64,000 nt of DNA from Bolinopsis microptera. Lineage: Eukaryota; Ctenophora; Tentaculata; Lobata; Bolinopsidae. Positions 11,962 to 24,530 of the stretch are shown piece after piece. Below the pieces are notes generated by a model. The model was not told the DNA's origin. It saw nothing but the letters and a program-made list of their open reading frames with translations, and made no database searches. The translations under genes were made by a program, and so were the position numbers. How positions within the stretch are numbered: position 1 is the stretch's first letter; each line of letters begins with the position of its first letter. The DNA lies in contig NC_087084.1 of assembly GCF_026151205.1 (NCBI RefSeq), forward strand, positions 13,171,453 to 13,235,452, in the 5' to 3' direction.

Positions 11962-12239
11962 GTACGTTAGTGGGTGATTATTTCTAAACTTGAACAATCT
12001 ATCATGTTCTCATGGTGGGTGGAGTTAACTTTATGTCATGGTGACGTCGCACATCATGCTAACAACCATGGCCCTATGATGGAACATGCACGTCTTGCAC
12101 ACTAAAGGGCGTCGGAAACTTATGATATTGCAATGAATATTTCATTATCATGTTCTTTGAACTGAAGAACTGAGTAACGAAACGTTATAGTTGAACATCT
12201 AAATAGTAAATTGTGAACTCTGTCTTTTTGAAAATGTAG

Positions 12240-12495
12240 ACGAATAATTACAAGTACAAGAAATTTGCCATGCAGCTTGTACAGACTAAAGCTGAGCCGG
12301 AGCCTCTAATCTACCAGAATTCTGAAAGTCATGCTCGTTATACTGATTTGGAAACCTGCCAGAAGATTATCTTGGCAAGGTATCCGTATCTTTTGGCATG
12401 GAATATAAATAGGTCGATCAGTTAACATTGTCTGAATATCCTTCAGGTTTGCAAATGGCAACGAGCACCAATCCAGGAACCGGAGCCGAACCTAA
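12240..12495 (+). CDS. candidate two-exon 3' gene end, unrecognised
   Basis: An open frame at 12,240-12,379 (46 codons, mostly hydrophilic, containing AMQLVQTKAEPEPLIYQ) is bounded by an AG acceptor (ATGTAG) and a GT donor (AAG/GTATCC). A 67-bp gap ending in a pyrimidine-rich CTTCAG acceptor leads to 12,447. Joining keeps the frame and ends after a basic tail (QSRNRSRT) at the stop 12,493-12,495. The unspliced frame also stays open to about 12,420. I do not recognise the protein and no promoter is visible nearby. The support is only the phase-compatible splice sites, so this may be chance. Confidence 0.2.
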
Positions 12496-12512
12496 CATTC
12501 AAACTAACAAAC

Positions 12513-13066
12513 GTGAGATATAAGATCTAGTAATTATTAGAGGTTTGTCAAACGGAACATGCACAGGAGGTAGTTATCTGGCACAAGCCCAAAATGTCAA
12601 GATTTTCCGAAGAAAAAATCATTGATTAAATAAAGATCTTTGATACATACCTTAAAATAGAATTGCAAATTGCCAGATCCTGGACTCCACGTTAATACCC
12701 AACCCCAAAACGATTTCAGCTTTTGGCTGAACTTAATTGGGCTCCCACTTTCGGAAGGGGTTCGGAGGCTTGTAGCACCCGGACTCTTACTGTTAACCAG
12801 ACACAAGCTCTGCCCCTAATCACTCCCGAGTCACGCACATCACGACTTAAATCAGAGGACAATACGGATAGGTTCGACGGAAAATTGATAAATTTGATTA
12901 GGCTTGTCATGGATTGATCACACTTTTACATGCTCTTCTGTAGAAATACGAGGTATTGGCAGGAGTAAGGATTATAATATTTGTAACAAATAAGAATATA
13001 ATTATCTTTACTGCTCACTCGTAAGCTTATTAAACCAGGCGGCAATTCCCTTCTTAAGTTGTGACG
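12513..13066. other. non-coding or unresolved stretch
   Basis: A minus-strand open frame across about 12,653-12,806 ends at a possible GTATGT donor and looks mildly coding (LKSFWGWVLTWSPGSG). No family is recognised and the plus strand is also open there. I do not call a gene. Confidence 0.3.
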
Positions 13067-13436
13067 CATTCTTTACGCATACCTTACTTTAGATACACAT
13101 ACTTTACTTTAGATACGCATACTTTACCTTAGTTACGCATACTTTACTTAAGTTACGCATACTTTACTTTAGATACGCATACTTTACTTAAGTTACGCAT
13201 ACTTTACCTTAGTTACGCATACTTTACTTAAGTTACGCATACTTTACTTTAGATACGCATACTTTACTTAAGTTACGCATACTTTACTTCAGATACGCAT
13301 ACTTCACTTAAGTTACGCATACTTTACTTTAGTTACGCATACTTTACTTAAGTTACGCATACTTTACTTTAGTTACGCATACTTTACTTAAGTTACGCAT
13401 ACTTTACTTTAGATATGCATACTTTACTTAAGTTTT
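13067..13436. repeat. 20-bp minisatellite with 40-bp higher-order alternation
   Basis: About eighteen copies of a 20-bp unit, ACGCATACTTTACTTAAGTT. Copies ending in TTTAGAT or TTTAGTT alternate with copies ending in TTAAGTT, so much of the array repeats with a 40-bp period. Flanking TTGACGCATTCTTTAC words mark both edges. Confidence 0.95.
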
Positions 13437-14464
13437 GACGCATTCTTTACCTAATTACTTGAATTTGGCATTAATTTTTCAAATTGACGCTCTCTGGGTT
13501 GTTTAGTGAGATTCGAATAGATATTCAGATCGTTAAACTACTCAATAGTAATAAGAATAATCGTGAAAACTATTAGAGGCAACATATAGGTACGGTCAAG
13601 AAAACAGGTGGTGCGGTGCGGTGGGTGCGGAATTGCGGAATTGCGCAATTGACCTTATACCGCACTTTTTCGCACCATCAGCCGCTATTCGTTCTATTAG
13701 ATTTGTGTACTTAGTACCGCTGTGTGCAATGAGATAAGATTGTCATACCCACAACTATGATTAGGGTCAAACTTTTTCATGACGTAACTGTAACATCGGA
13801 ATGAAGAATTACTTTTAAAAATCGGGAAACAATTTTTCGTTCAAAAATATTCTCAGAAAGTTCATTATTCTTGTCATCAGAGGGTGATTATGCAGAGACT
13901 TTTAATATTATCGATGTTTGACAAAAAGACAAGAGAGCGAACCTTGGCAAATGAACAACTCTTCAAGCTGGAACATAATCAGATTGAAATCAGGTCACTT
14001 TAGTCACAATTAGATGTATTGTAGTTATAGATAATATTATAGTTTGCAGGAATATTATACACAGCGTGTTGAAATCTAATGCTGTAAAGTTACAATATAG
14101 ATTACGATATAGATTAATACATCTTGAATTGTCCGGAAACTAGTATAAGATGTTAACCTTGACGTTATATAACGTTATAATATATGGTCATACATCCGAA
14201 TCCCGACGGCACTGTCGTGGCACTATGGCGGCATGGGCACTCTCGCGGCATAGTAGCAACTTAGTGCCAACTTGCAATATATAACGTTATTGAACAATAT
14301 AACGCTGTTGAATAATCCAACCTGAGAGTGCCCAAAGACCACAAATTTGGCGAATTTTTCAGCCTAATTACAATGTTTTTTGTCTCCAAATTTGTCGCAC
14401 ATAAAAACATCTAGGCAGGTGCAGAATCGCACTATCTAACTAATAATCCCAGAATGTGTGTTTT

Positions 14465-14496
<32 letters not shown>

Positions 14497-15504
14497 AATT
14501 TCCGAGCGGCTTAATCAATAAAACGGTAAGAGTTGCGGGAATGATTTTTTCGGTAAAGTGCCGACAAAACTCTGACGAAGTTAAATGATAAAGGTTTTTT
14601 AAATCGGTCGTTGGTAAGTGGTTTAATTGATGGTTTTGTACCACAAATGTTACATAAAATGGCTTGAGCAGAACGGTAAGAGTTACGGGGCTCGCATATG
14701 TAGCTGCATAATTAGTGTAATTGAGTTACCCGGGTAAGATTCGCTGTCTATACTATAATCTTATTAGGGGAGGGGGCACTGTTTGGACTGCAGAGAGAGA
14801 GAGTTCATACTTTCATACGAAAATGTTATGCATGTTCACAAATATGATAGGCGGGTGTGGTGTTAAGGGTTAATTTCTATTGATTATTGTTTAAGATACT
14901 ATTACTATTGTTTAACATACCATTGGATACGTGAGGGCACTCCGAATAGAATTGTTCACCTAATGCGGGTGTTGACTCAACGGGTAAATGCTCCTACCCT
15001 TTTTAACTGCGGCAGTGAAATCCCGGCCGGAGGCCGGGTTACACTAGTTTGCACAATATTACCGCACCTACATGTTGCCTCTGAGAATTATTGGGCGATT
15101 AATCACATGAAATAGACCCTGGTCAGTGGTCATTAGGAAAATTCGCACGAGATGGACCACGTTTTTCCCAAATTAACTGTAGAAGATTTTCACAGGAAGA
15201 ACTTTTAAGATAGGCATATGATATTTCACATGTCTATAGTTCAACTAATTGAGTTTCGATTAATGAAATTTTTGAAGGATTTAGTCGAGGGAAAATTGAG
15301 GCTAACGAGTCATTTTACATTTTGTTTTCCAAGCATGCAATAAAAGTTTAAACGTGTTTAATCGATTCATCAGATCTCACTCTTTCAGAATCCGAAGAGA
15401 AGAGGGACTTTTTCGCTTATTGAGGCTAATTGAGAAAAATGAGGCTAAAAAGTTCTAATAACCAGGATCTATAAGACAGTGTTTTATTAAATATTTGTTT
15501 TATT
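13437..15504. other. non-coding stretch with small repeats
   Basis: A GC-rich patch at 13,606-13,676 has GGTGCGG words answered by CCGCAC...GCACC, an imperfect foldback. Around 14,160-14,330, ATATAACGTTAT words and two opposed GGGCACTCTC motifs suggest a decayed inverted-repeat element related to the one at 33.1 kb. No genes are seen. Confidence 0.35.
14464..14491. repeat. (TCTG)n microsatellite
   Basis: Seven tandem tetranucleotide copies, perfect. Confidence 0.95.
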
Positions 15505-16065
15505 AAGTGCACCTGATTTCGTCTTTTTATTTCAGGGTGAAACTTTAGGTTAACTTTAGGTTACTTTAGGTTAATTAAATTAACTTGATAAAAGTGTAGA
15601 ATCAGGACTCACTTGTTATTTAAGAGGTCAAGTACTTGTTTAACTAGTCGAGTACTTGTTTAACAGGTCAAGTACTTGTTTAACTAGTCGAGTACTTGTT
15701 TAACAGGTCAAGTACCTGTTTAACAGGTCGAGTACTTATGTAACAGGTCAAGTACCTGTTTAACAGGTCGAGTACTTGTTTAACAGGTCGAGTACTTGTT
15801 TAACTAGTCGAGTACTTGTTTAACAGGTCAAGTAGTTGTTTAACTAGTCAAGTACTTGTTTAACAGGTTTACATCACGTGTTATAAGAGAGTCCACCTGA
15901 TTTCGTCTTTTTTATTTCAAGACGAAATTACTTACTAAATTACTTACTTATATACTTTAGGTTAATTAAATTAACTTGATAAAACGTGTAGAATGAGGAC
16001 TAACTTGTTAAACAAGTCTAAGTACCTCTTTAACAGGTCGAGTACTTGTTTAACAGGTCCACACC
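15505..16065. repeat. duplicated unit containing a 20-bp minisatellite
   Basis: From about 15,625 to 15,870 a 20-bp unit (ACTTGTTTAACAGGTCAAGT, with TAGTCGAGT variants) repeats about twelve times. The preceding stretch (CACCTGATTTCGTCTTT ... TTAATTAAATTAACTTGATA, 15,510-15,600) recurs at about 15,894-15,985 and is again followed by the 20-bp unit (16,008-16,065). The whole is a diverged tandem duplication with a period near 385 bp, in which the first minisatellite expanded. Confidence 0.85.
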
Positions 16066-18105
16066 TTGGCTACATGATGCGAACGACTTGTTTTAATTCT
16101 AAATGGACACCTCGAATACAAGTAGTGTTGAACTTTACTAAGTAGCATTAATAGTGGTCAGCAGTGTACGTACACAGTGCTAAAATTGTGGATTACCGTT
16201 TTAAAAGCAATCAAATATAAACTTTAATTCACGTTTTATGATAAAATATCATCTTTGGCGTTCGGGACTAAATTAATCATATACTTTTTAATTTTTTAAT
16301 TGTTTTCAAAAGATTTTTTAGTCGTATATTCTAACAAAGTAATCAGTAATGATCATAATTTTTCCTCATCTCTTTAAACAAAATACACCAGGTTATTATG
16401 TTGTAATTTATATACATGTTCTGTATATATCAAACTTAATAACGTTGTTAAATTAAGGTTATCCATATCTTTAGTTAATGCAATGGAGTCTAACAAACAT
16501 CTAAAAGGCTCGCCTTTATCAATAAAAGAGACATATAAACAGGTGATGAATCTCTGATATAGACAGGTCAGAGGGGTACGAGACACACCACACCACACTA
16601 TACCACACTATACCACATCATCGCGTCCCTCCTTTTTTTAGCAGCTCATAATGCTACTAGCTCACACAGTGAAGTTAACGTGAAGTCCTCTCTTTAAACT
16701 TTAAAATGAGACGCTTATCAATTCACTACCCTTCTTGTTGTTTCGGGGAAGTTAACGCTTAAAAAACAGATTACTTTCGAGGGCATTCCCAGAAATTTTA
16801 GAAACATCGCAGTATTAAAACAGTTAAGAAATTTACTTTTAACATTGAAAATTACTTTAAAGATTAAAATATGTATTTCAGTCGCAGACTGATGGTGTAC
16901 ATCATCGGCGAGTTTTTTGGGAACAACCAACCATTTTAGTTTAAAACGACACGTGCAAGAAAAGTGTTAGACAGCAAAGGTTAAATTTTAAATTTCTGTC
17001 TGATTGATAGAGTTTAGGTCGGTGATGTAACCCAGAAATAAGAAGAATAAGTTGGAATACCACGCATTTAGATTTAGATGCTTTTTATGGCTAAAATATG
17101 TTTTAAAGTTTTAAAACTTTACTTAAAGTAAAGTAAAGTAAAGTCATTTCTTGACACGTGAATATAATAGGTACTTTTTATTTCTCTCAAGTCAGATAAG
17201 AACTTTCGTATTAGTTTTATTAAGAATTATGTAATGTAACGTGATGGAAATATTTTAAACGGGAATATCCTGTCCAAACCCAGAATGCACTACATGAAGA
17301 ATTCGTTGTAACTTTGTTTGAAAAGCATTAATAAGAACTATACAATGTATAGCATCAAACGAGTGGGTAACATTTCCTTCAGATTCGACAAAAATTTTTG
17401 TTTGGAGCACGGTAATTTTACTGCAGTATTTTCCTTAGAACACCACAATTTAATCTTGTTTTGTACACATCTGTCGATTTATCTCCAGCATTCCTATCCA
17501 GACATGAGCCTTTTATTAACTGGCTTTTAAAGTACAATGTACCGTGTAATTTAAGATTTAACTTGAAACGTACTTGGAAAAATTGGGTTAACCAGAGTCT
17601 GTCCATCAAGACAATTGTATTAATTCTCTAAAATATGTCTCATTCTTTGGAATAATGCAACCAAACGGTCGAATTACGAGATTCAGTGGTGCCAATAAAC
17701 CAATTAAGAAGTTAAGATACAATTGAAGATAAAGTCTGCAGGGCATAAAATCAATAGCACTACCACTAAACACTGGAAAAGGTAGCAAAATTGAATATTT
17801 CCAAAGTGTTAAAACTGTGATATGTATTGAATGAAGCTTGAAAACGGAGAATCACCGCCACCAAAATTCCGATTTCCAAGAAAGCGAAGCTGACGGACTA
17901 CAAAATAATCAATACTTTTAACAACAAGTCTCCCTCAACTCTTATCTGTAGAAAGAAGTTGGTCCACAGTTGAAATCAGTCGCCTCAAGAGTATGATAAG
18001 AACAAGAGAACTAAACATGGGTTTCATTATGAAGGAGCAAATTAAGATTCAAAGCTTAAGAAGTCCACGGGAAAGGACGCGAGAAAGTTCTGCCATTTTT
18101 ACACA
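16066..18105. other. non-coding stretch, nothing recognised
   Basis: AT-rich sequence with short runs such as AAAGTAAAGTAAAGT (near 17,127) and CACACCACACCACAC (near 16,583). Open frames are short and carry no motifs. Confidence 0.45.
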
Positions 18106-18225
18106 GCTGAAAAGTGTTAATGTCCTGGGCATGGCTGAAAAGTGTTAATGTCCTGGGCATGTCTGAAAAGTGTTAATGTCCTGGGCATGTCTAGGCATGT
18201 CCTGGGCATGTCTGGACATGGCTGA
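18106..18225. repeat. 29-bp tandem repeat with a shorter-unit tail
   Basis: Three copies of a 29-bp unit beginning GCTGAAAAGTGTTAATGTCC are followed by a run of CTGGGCATGTCTGG words of shorter period. Confidence 0.9.
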
Positions 18226-21200
18226 GTGAAAATTAATTATTTCAAGCAGGTGTTGAGTTGAGCCTGACAAGGTACAACGAACAGCTGCAGTTAATAACGG
18301 TCCGTGTCAAACATACTCAACACATACTCAAGGGAATAACTGAATTTAAACATAAACCCTACTTGAAACAGCCAGATGGGTTGCAAGGGTTAAGTAGAAA
18401 ATATGACAATTTTATGGGATAAATATTTTTAAGATGCCGCTTAGCTTTTAAATTCGAATACAGTGCCTAAAAGTGAAGTTAAAGTTATCTAGATTCATCG
18501 GCAGTTCCTGGTGAAAGATGGGATACATGGTATTGGTACTGGATGTTCAGACCAATAGGTGGGGTACGGTTGGAACAGTTAGGCCAACTTAGGTACCAAG
18601 CACCAACAGACATGGACAATAACAATAATCAAATAATAATGAAATTTATATGTATTTACTAGAATATTTACTAGGATTCAAGCTAGTTAAACTGGCATAC
18701 TGAGGTCTAAACGCTCAACAAATATCATGAAGAAAATTACATTTGTAAACCATGAGAAATCCTGCAGAACTGCTGATGTATGTAAAATTGCACAGAATCA
18801 TACGATTAACGACACTGACTCGCGCCACCGATCTACTTTTAACCCCGTCGAAACGGAACAATATTTACAGCGGAATTCACTGTGACGCGCTGTAAAATGT
18901 AAATTGAAAACGATTCAATTTCCTCTGAGTTGAGATGACACTCATGAATTACCCATTCATATGGAGAGTGTGAACCAGTTATGAAGTCCTTCGTTTTAGC
19001 GCTTCTTTCGGCGTACAACGACACCCACAATCAAATTAGGGAGATTTGATCCCAACCGTAATCAGTAGGTTATAGCTACAATGTGAACTGAAATTAATCG
19101 GAAGGTGGGAGAGCAACTTGGAATGAACCCAGCAAATGAGACTCTGTCTCGGTTGCTGAGACTCTGTATTTAATAAATTGTTGTTTAAAGATGTGGTTTA
19201 CTTAATAGGTTGTTTAAAGATGTGGTTTATTTAATAAATTGTTTAAAGATCATAGAGTTTACTTAATAAATTGTTGTTTACTTAATAAATTTTTAGTTAG
19301 ATAGTTTACTTAATAGGTTGTTTAAAGATACAGTTTACTTAATAGGTTGATCGGTGTTGACGTAAAAACAATTTAAGGATGGGAAACCCCCGCCGAGACG
19401 TTTATAAACTTGGTAATTGAAGGTCTCTGTAACTACGATATAGTTGTGATGTAACACTATTTAACTATGTAACACTATTTAACTAAATAACACTACGTGG
19501 ACGGGATTGTTAAAATAACTTAACTATTGATTTCAATAGAAATATTCAATAAAATGAGTTATAGAAACTAATTTATAATAGAAACTAATTTCTGTATAAT
19601 AATTATTGCAATTTATATCATTGTAAGATTCATAAGATAAGGCCACTAGGGCCATGTCACGCTACCTTAACAGTAAACCAAACAAAACCCTACTCGAAGG
19701 AACGTCAAGTAATGTTGTAACATTGGTTTGTGACCTGAAATAAAATCTTAACTCACATAACAGGGAGTCGGTATTTGAGCTGTGTGGTGTCGAAAATCTG
19801 CACATGTGCCAACCCCCAACCTTTTTAGAAATGTAACACTTTCCGGACGGAAGATTGCCGCGCTCCTGACCTTCTGAGGTATTTCAGTGCACTACTAAGC
19901 ACCTCGAAACGCACACAAATGTCAACCGTCAATAGAAGCACTAAGCAGCGAGTAAAGTATGTAGATTTACAGGAACGAGAAAATAAACCAAGATGGTTCA
20001 AGTATTTATTCTTAGGATCCGCAACATTCCACACAATAAATTGTAATAAATTGTAAGTTGTAAATTCTAAAAACACGTACGCAGTTTAACTTAAAGTCTT
20101 TAACGCACTAGACTGGACTAGAAGGTTATTTCCTGGCTACTGATTGTTATTCTCTACAAGGAAGCTACCACAAGTACATTTTTTAAAACTATGACATTTT
20201 ACATAATGGAGCCTCAGAGGCGAAACACAATGCTGCTATATATTATATAACATGATAGAAAAGAAAAAAAGAGGTTTAATGTACATATTAAAACACAATT
20301 CAAATAAAACTAAGACAGTACACTCAAGTACGTGGGGAACTCTATTGACTTGATGTTGACGTCACAATTAAATCTAATTAAAGAACTGTGCAAAGTCTTC
20401 AAGAGTTTTCTTACATTTCATGATCAACATTCAACAAGGCTCGTTATCATGAGGCTCGTTATCATGAGGCTCGCTGCTCAATTTTTGGCACAATTCTTAT
20501 CATTATTTTGCACATAAATCATTTAAGCAAAATCAACATAGGATAAGTTATAATAGTAATTAGTATATTCATGGCAAACGAGCGAGATTGACGAAAATTC
20601 TGAATCATGAAATTATCTAGATTTCTGCCATTTTTATTGACAAAAAAGTAACGTTAACGGAACCATTTTTGATTGAAAATTTATGAACCCCTTATTACAG
20701 ACGATTCCCAAAAACAGTTGTGAATAAGGGAGGGGCGGTAAACCCCCGAACACTCTTAATAAAACGTAAACCGATCATTAATCTTAATAGGTTTTTGCAA
20801 AATGCAGCTTCAAAAGAAAGAAAATTTATCTTGCACCCTGCGAACGAACAGGCTGCAGCACTGACCACTGCTAGATGGAAATATCTCAATTGAACAGAGA
20901 TATCAGTTTTAAAAGATATCACACTATTGGGGTATTGGATACGTGCAAAATTCTGACGTGACTATAATAATCAATCGGGCAAGGTGTTCATTATAAAGCT
21001 TTTATGATGCTGTACCTTGCTCAAACCATCTGCATCATTAAAGTGAAATTATTATAAAGGCTTTCGCGGTCGACGGTTTTAAAGTATCACAATATTATAT
21101 TTTGAATATTGTTTGCTGTTTTTTTTTCAGATGAAATATAAATCTGGTAGCAGTAAATTGGTTCTAGAACCTCTAGATTAAATTATGGAACGGAAGCCAA

Positions 21201-21905
21201 ACAGTCGATGACTTAAGTTAAGTTAATGACCAACGGCAATGGTGCGGAAAAATCTTGGCCATATTTTCAAATTGAAAAGCCTAGAACTGGGATTTTGTAG
21301 TGTGAGCAATGTTTCATGGGGTCAGATCAAAGAAATAAAGCTCTGTGTTGCGTTAGTGTCTCTCTCATCACCCCAACAGCACCTGACTTATGAGTAGTGA
21401 CCACATCTTACTAATAGGAATGATATTCTAGAAAACATCGTAGCTTCCAGAGATACTCCAGAAGGCACGGCCCACCTCCCAGGGAAAGGTGATTTGTCTT
21501 TCAAGGATGACTGGATAAAATGGTTACAAGCCCAGGACGAAGGAGTGTAGAGGTCGCGGTATGGTGCCGTAAAGACATCAAAGCTTAAGCACGAATTTAA
21601 TCAGCTTTAGAACGCTCGAAGTTAGTCGACCAGAGAAAGATTACAGAACGTAGAACTAAAGAATGTTAATATAGTTCTAGAACGAATTTACTTAAAAACA
21701 CAGATTATTGAACTTGCAGAACTGTAAAAATCGTTTAATCTAAAATCTTTTCGTTGTTAAATACGTGGGGGTACTGTACAGCAGGAAGATGCACGTTCTA
21801 GAATATGTCCCCATTTGGTCTATATATAAAGGATATAGATTGAGGAAGGAGCAATAACGTAATACCCCAAACGAGGACAATCTCCCAACTCCCAACCGGC
21901 CTGTG
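18226..21905. other. non-coding stretch with one diffuse repeat and one short open frame
   Basis: Apart from the array at 19,150-19,350, a 49-codon plus-strand frame at 21,401-21,550 reads like coding sequence (SFKDDWIKWLQAQDEGV at its end). It has no start codon, no clear splice acceptor and no recognised family. Other parts show nothing. Confidence 0.35.
19150..19350. repeat. diffuse tandem repeat of TTTACTTAATAAATTGTT words
   Basis: About seven loose copies of TTAATAGGTTGTTTAAAGAT / TTAATAAATTGTTTAAAGAT, with spacing of about 28-35 bp and many indels. Confidence 0.75.
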
Positions 21906-22163
21906 ATTGGACGGAACAAACACTTCTCCTCACTGATTGGTTGCAGATATTCATGTGACCAAGACACTGTGTTCTGATTGGTTGGGAAAGAGTTTGCAGG
22001 CTTCCCATTGGTGCTTTTAAAGGAAAAATGCCGGAAGAATTAGGTAAACACGAGTCACCGGATCTAGATACGGATCTATTATTGGTGGAGAATTGAGCCG
22101 TGTGACAGTGCACGGCAATCTAACTGGTCTATAAATCAAGAAGTGACGTCGTTGCTTAGCAAC
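21906..22163. promoter_or_regulatory. composite promoter: four inverted CCAAT boxes, TATA box, CRE and RFX X-box
   Basis: ATTGG (inverted CCAAT) lies at 21,906, 21,936, 21,977 and 22,007. Two of them sit in CTGATTGGTT, the classic Y-box context. A TATAAAT lies near 22,129-22,135. TGACGTC (22,144-22,150) directly abuts GTTGCTTAGCAAC (22,151-22,163), whose halves GTTGCT and AGCAAC are exact complements around one base, as in RFX-bound X-boxes. RFX, CREB and NF-Y are known to cooperate at vertebrate MHC class II and other promoters. Here the spacing between the X/CRE block and the CCAAT boxes is much larger. Which strand is transcribed is unclear and no adjoining gene is recognised. Confidence 0.45.
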
Positions 22164-23539
22164 AACTCCAGAGGCTTACTTCACAGTCAGGTGATTCCCG
22201 CAAATCTCCTCATTTGTAAACAAATCAATGTTTTCCTGGCGCTATGCCAAAATCAACATGCTAGACAGCCCGTCGCCTTAGTCTGGTGAAAGTTCCTAAA
22301 ATAGCCGGCTACGTACGGGATCCGGACCAACTGTTCATTCTATTTGTAGGCATGATGCGTGTGCCGAGTATCATACCATTAGTATTGCAGCAAGCCGCCT
22401 GGTTATGCGCTGTCTACAAGCTGAATCAGCTCACTTTCACTTGACGCATATGATGTATTTCACGGGTTTACTAAAGAACTCAATGAGGCTGTTTCTTGCA
22501 GTACGTCATTCTTCCCTCTCTCACAGAGCCGAGTAAACTTCCAGAAGACAGTATTGATTCCAGAACGTGTTGATGTCATAACAGGGTTCACCAACACAAT
22601 TACAAACGGGTTTATTGAATAATTAACTTTAAGATTTAACAAACAACCCAGTGGAGACTGAAAATAACGTACTGTTTTGGCTGGAAAAGTATAAACACGA
22701 TATCTGAGTCTTGTATCTTATCAGGAAGTGGCACTTCCACTTCCCAGCCATGTAAAGTACGTGAGCAGCGGCTAAACTAGTGACATAGAGTGAGCACAAG
22801 CTATTCAAATGCCTGACAACCCAATTATATTCCTTTCTCAAATTTATAGAATTTCGTGGCACATAGGAACAATGCCGACCGGCTATTAAGCGGCTATTAA
22901 GCGGCTATTAACCGGCTATTAACCAGCTGGCAGCTATTGGCCCGATTTTGGGCAAATACCCCTTTGTATTCCCCTGTATCCCTTGATGACGAATCGTCAT
23001 TGACGATACTGCTGGACGATACTCGGCACAAGTTAAAAGTTATTAATCTTTAATTTGGTATGATTTACAAAATTAAAGATTCTAAGGTTTACCTTTAAAC
23101 TCATCGTAACAATGGCGGGCTTTAAAACATTAAAAATGCACTTTAAGTTTAAAGCTGTTTGAAAGCCTTTTAACGTTGAAATTTTAAGTATGTTGTATCG
23201 CGATTTCTACTTTGAATTGGGCCGCCTTTAAATTTGGGACTCGAAACTGTAAAGGTGTCCGCTACACTTACATAGTTTCAATCTCACGCATGAGTCGAGG
23301 TTAACATTTGCAAAGTCCGAGTCAAGTTTTGACCGTTCCATTTTCATGAAGAAGGTATCAAGAAAGAAATACCACAGAGGATACATCTGCATGAAAGAAA
23401 ATACAAACAATAAAATAGAAGTTTAATACTAAGTTGAATATGTACTACATATGAAAATATTAAATTAGGCCTCAAAAACTCAAATATTGCATTCTAAGGA
23501 TAAGGATGCAACATTTCCATTTTCAGCAATACAATTAAC
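22164..23539. other. non-coding stretch
   Basis: Contains an 11-bp tandem repeat at 22,880-22,926 (four copies of GGCTATTAAGC or GGCTATTAACC). No gene is recognised downstream of the promoter-like cluster at 22 kb on either strand. Confidence 0.4.
22880..22926. repeat. 11-bp tandem repeat
   Basis: Four copies of GGCTATTAA(G/C)C in a row. Confidence 0.9.
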
Positions 23540-23551
23540 CACCGCGCTGAT

Positions 23552-23701
23552 CAGGGACAAAAGGATTTCGCGATTATTTTGGCCAAAAATCGCGATACCG
23601 CGATTTTTTAACAGACTTAACATTAAACTATACATAAAATTTGTCGCAAATAATGGGAAAAATCGCGATTCCATACATGCCGCGATTTCCTTTTGTCCCT
23701 G
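23552..23701. mobile_element. 150-bp hAT-like MITE
   Basis: Both ends read CAGGGACAAAAGGA as terminal inverted repeats, and the CAGGG start is usual for hAT elements. The element is immediately flanked by direct copies of CACCGCGCTGAT (23,540-23,551 and 23,702-23,713). hAT transposases usually duplicate 8 bp, so a 12-bp identity is longer than expected and may include chance matches or a pre-existing repeat. The interior holds AATCGCGAT words arranged as further inverted repeats and codes for nothing. A decayed relative lies at 28,617-28,755. Movement would have needed a transposase supplied elsewhere. Confidence 0.75.
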
Positions 23702-23713
23702 CACCGCGCTGAT

Positions 23714-24274
23714 TGAGTATTAGCTCCTGCTTGTTTACAGCACAAATCACAACACTTATAACCTCTATCAACACACTACAAATATTTAACATTTGTTGAG
23801 AGAGACAGTTTACTAGTCCGCGCTAGATTAATAGTTAGACTCAGTTCGCTTGAAGTGGCAGTTTACTCGGAGTGGCAACTACCCCTCCAGTAAAGTTTCC
23901 ACCGTGGTGTGTTGCTGAGTTAATATATCTGCAAATGTGCTACAATTTAATATATCGCTGTCGGATAGGCTCTCATTTATAGACAAACAGGAAACCCAGA
24001 GTTCAATTCCGGATAGGTTCACCCAAAAGTACTGATCTCTGATAGGCGGGCCAACAAAAGTGAAAGAAAGTCAACTAGACGTCAATTTAACACAAGTGCA
24101 ACACACAAGGAAGCCAAACCTTCCTTGTAGGTGCGAGGTGAATCTTCCTGGCAGTGGCCTGATTCGTCTCAAAACATCCGACTTTCAAAGGATGAAACTT
24201 GGTGGATGTAGCCGGATTAACGAAAGCAATTTCCTAACTTCGGTTCGGTCAAGTAGTCGTGTAATGTTCAGTGC
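23714..24274. other. non-coding stretch, nothing recognised
   Basis: No motif-bearing frame, repeat or terminal inverted repeat is visible. Confidence 0.45.
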
Positions 24275-24382
24275 AGCCACAGTAGGTGATTATTGGCAGC
24301 CACAGTAGGCAGCCACAGTAGGCAGCCACAGTAGGCAGCCACAGTAGGCAGCCACAGTAGGCAGCCACAGTAGGCAGCCGCA
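24275..24382. repeat. 13-bp minisatellite (CAGCCACAGTAGG)n
   Basis: About eight copies of a 13-bp unit. The first is separated from the rest by TGATTATTGG. Confidence 0.95.
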
Positions 24383-24530
24383 ACACCGTTCTTATACCTG
24401 TTGTGCCTGCTAACCGGCGGCGGTGTAGGCGGCGGTATAGTACCAGAAATTTATGAGGCGTTTTAGGAAATGCCTGTCGCAAATAAAAAAAGTAGACTGT
24501 TATACAAAAATTCCAGAAATAAAATAAACT

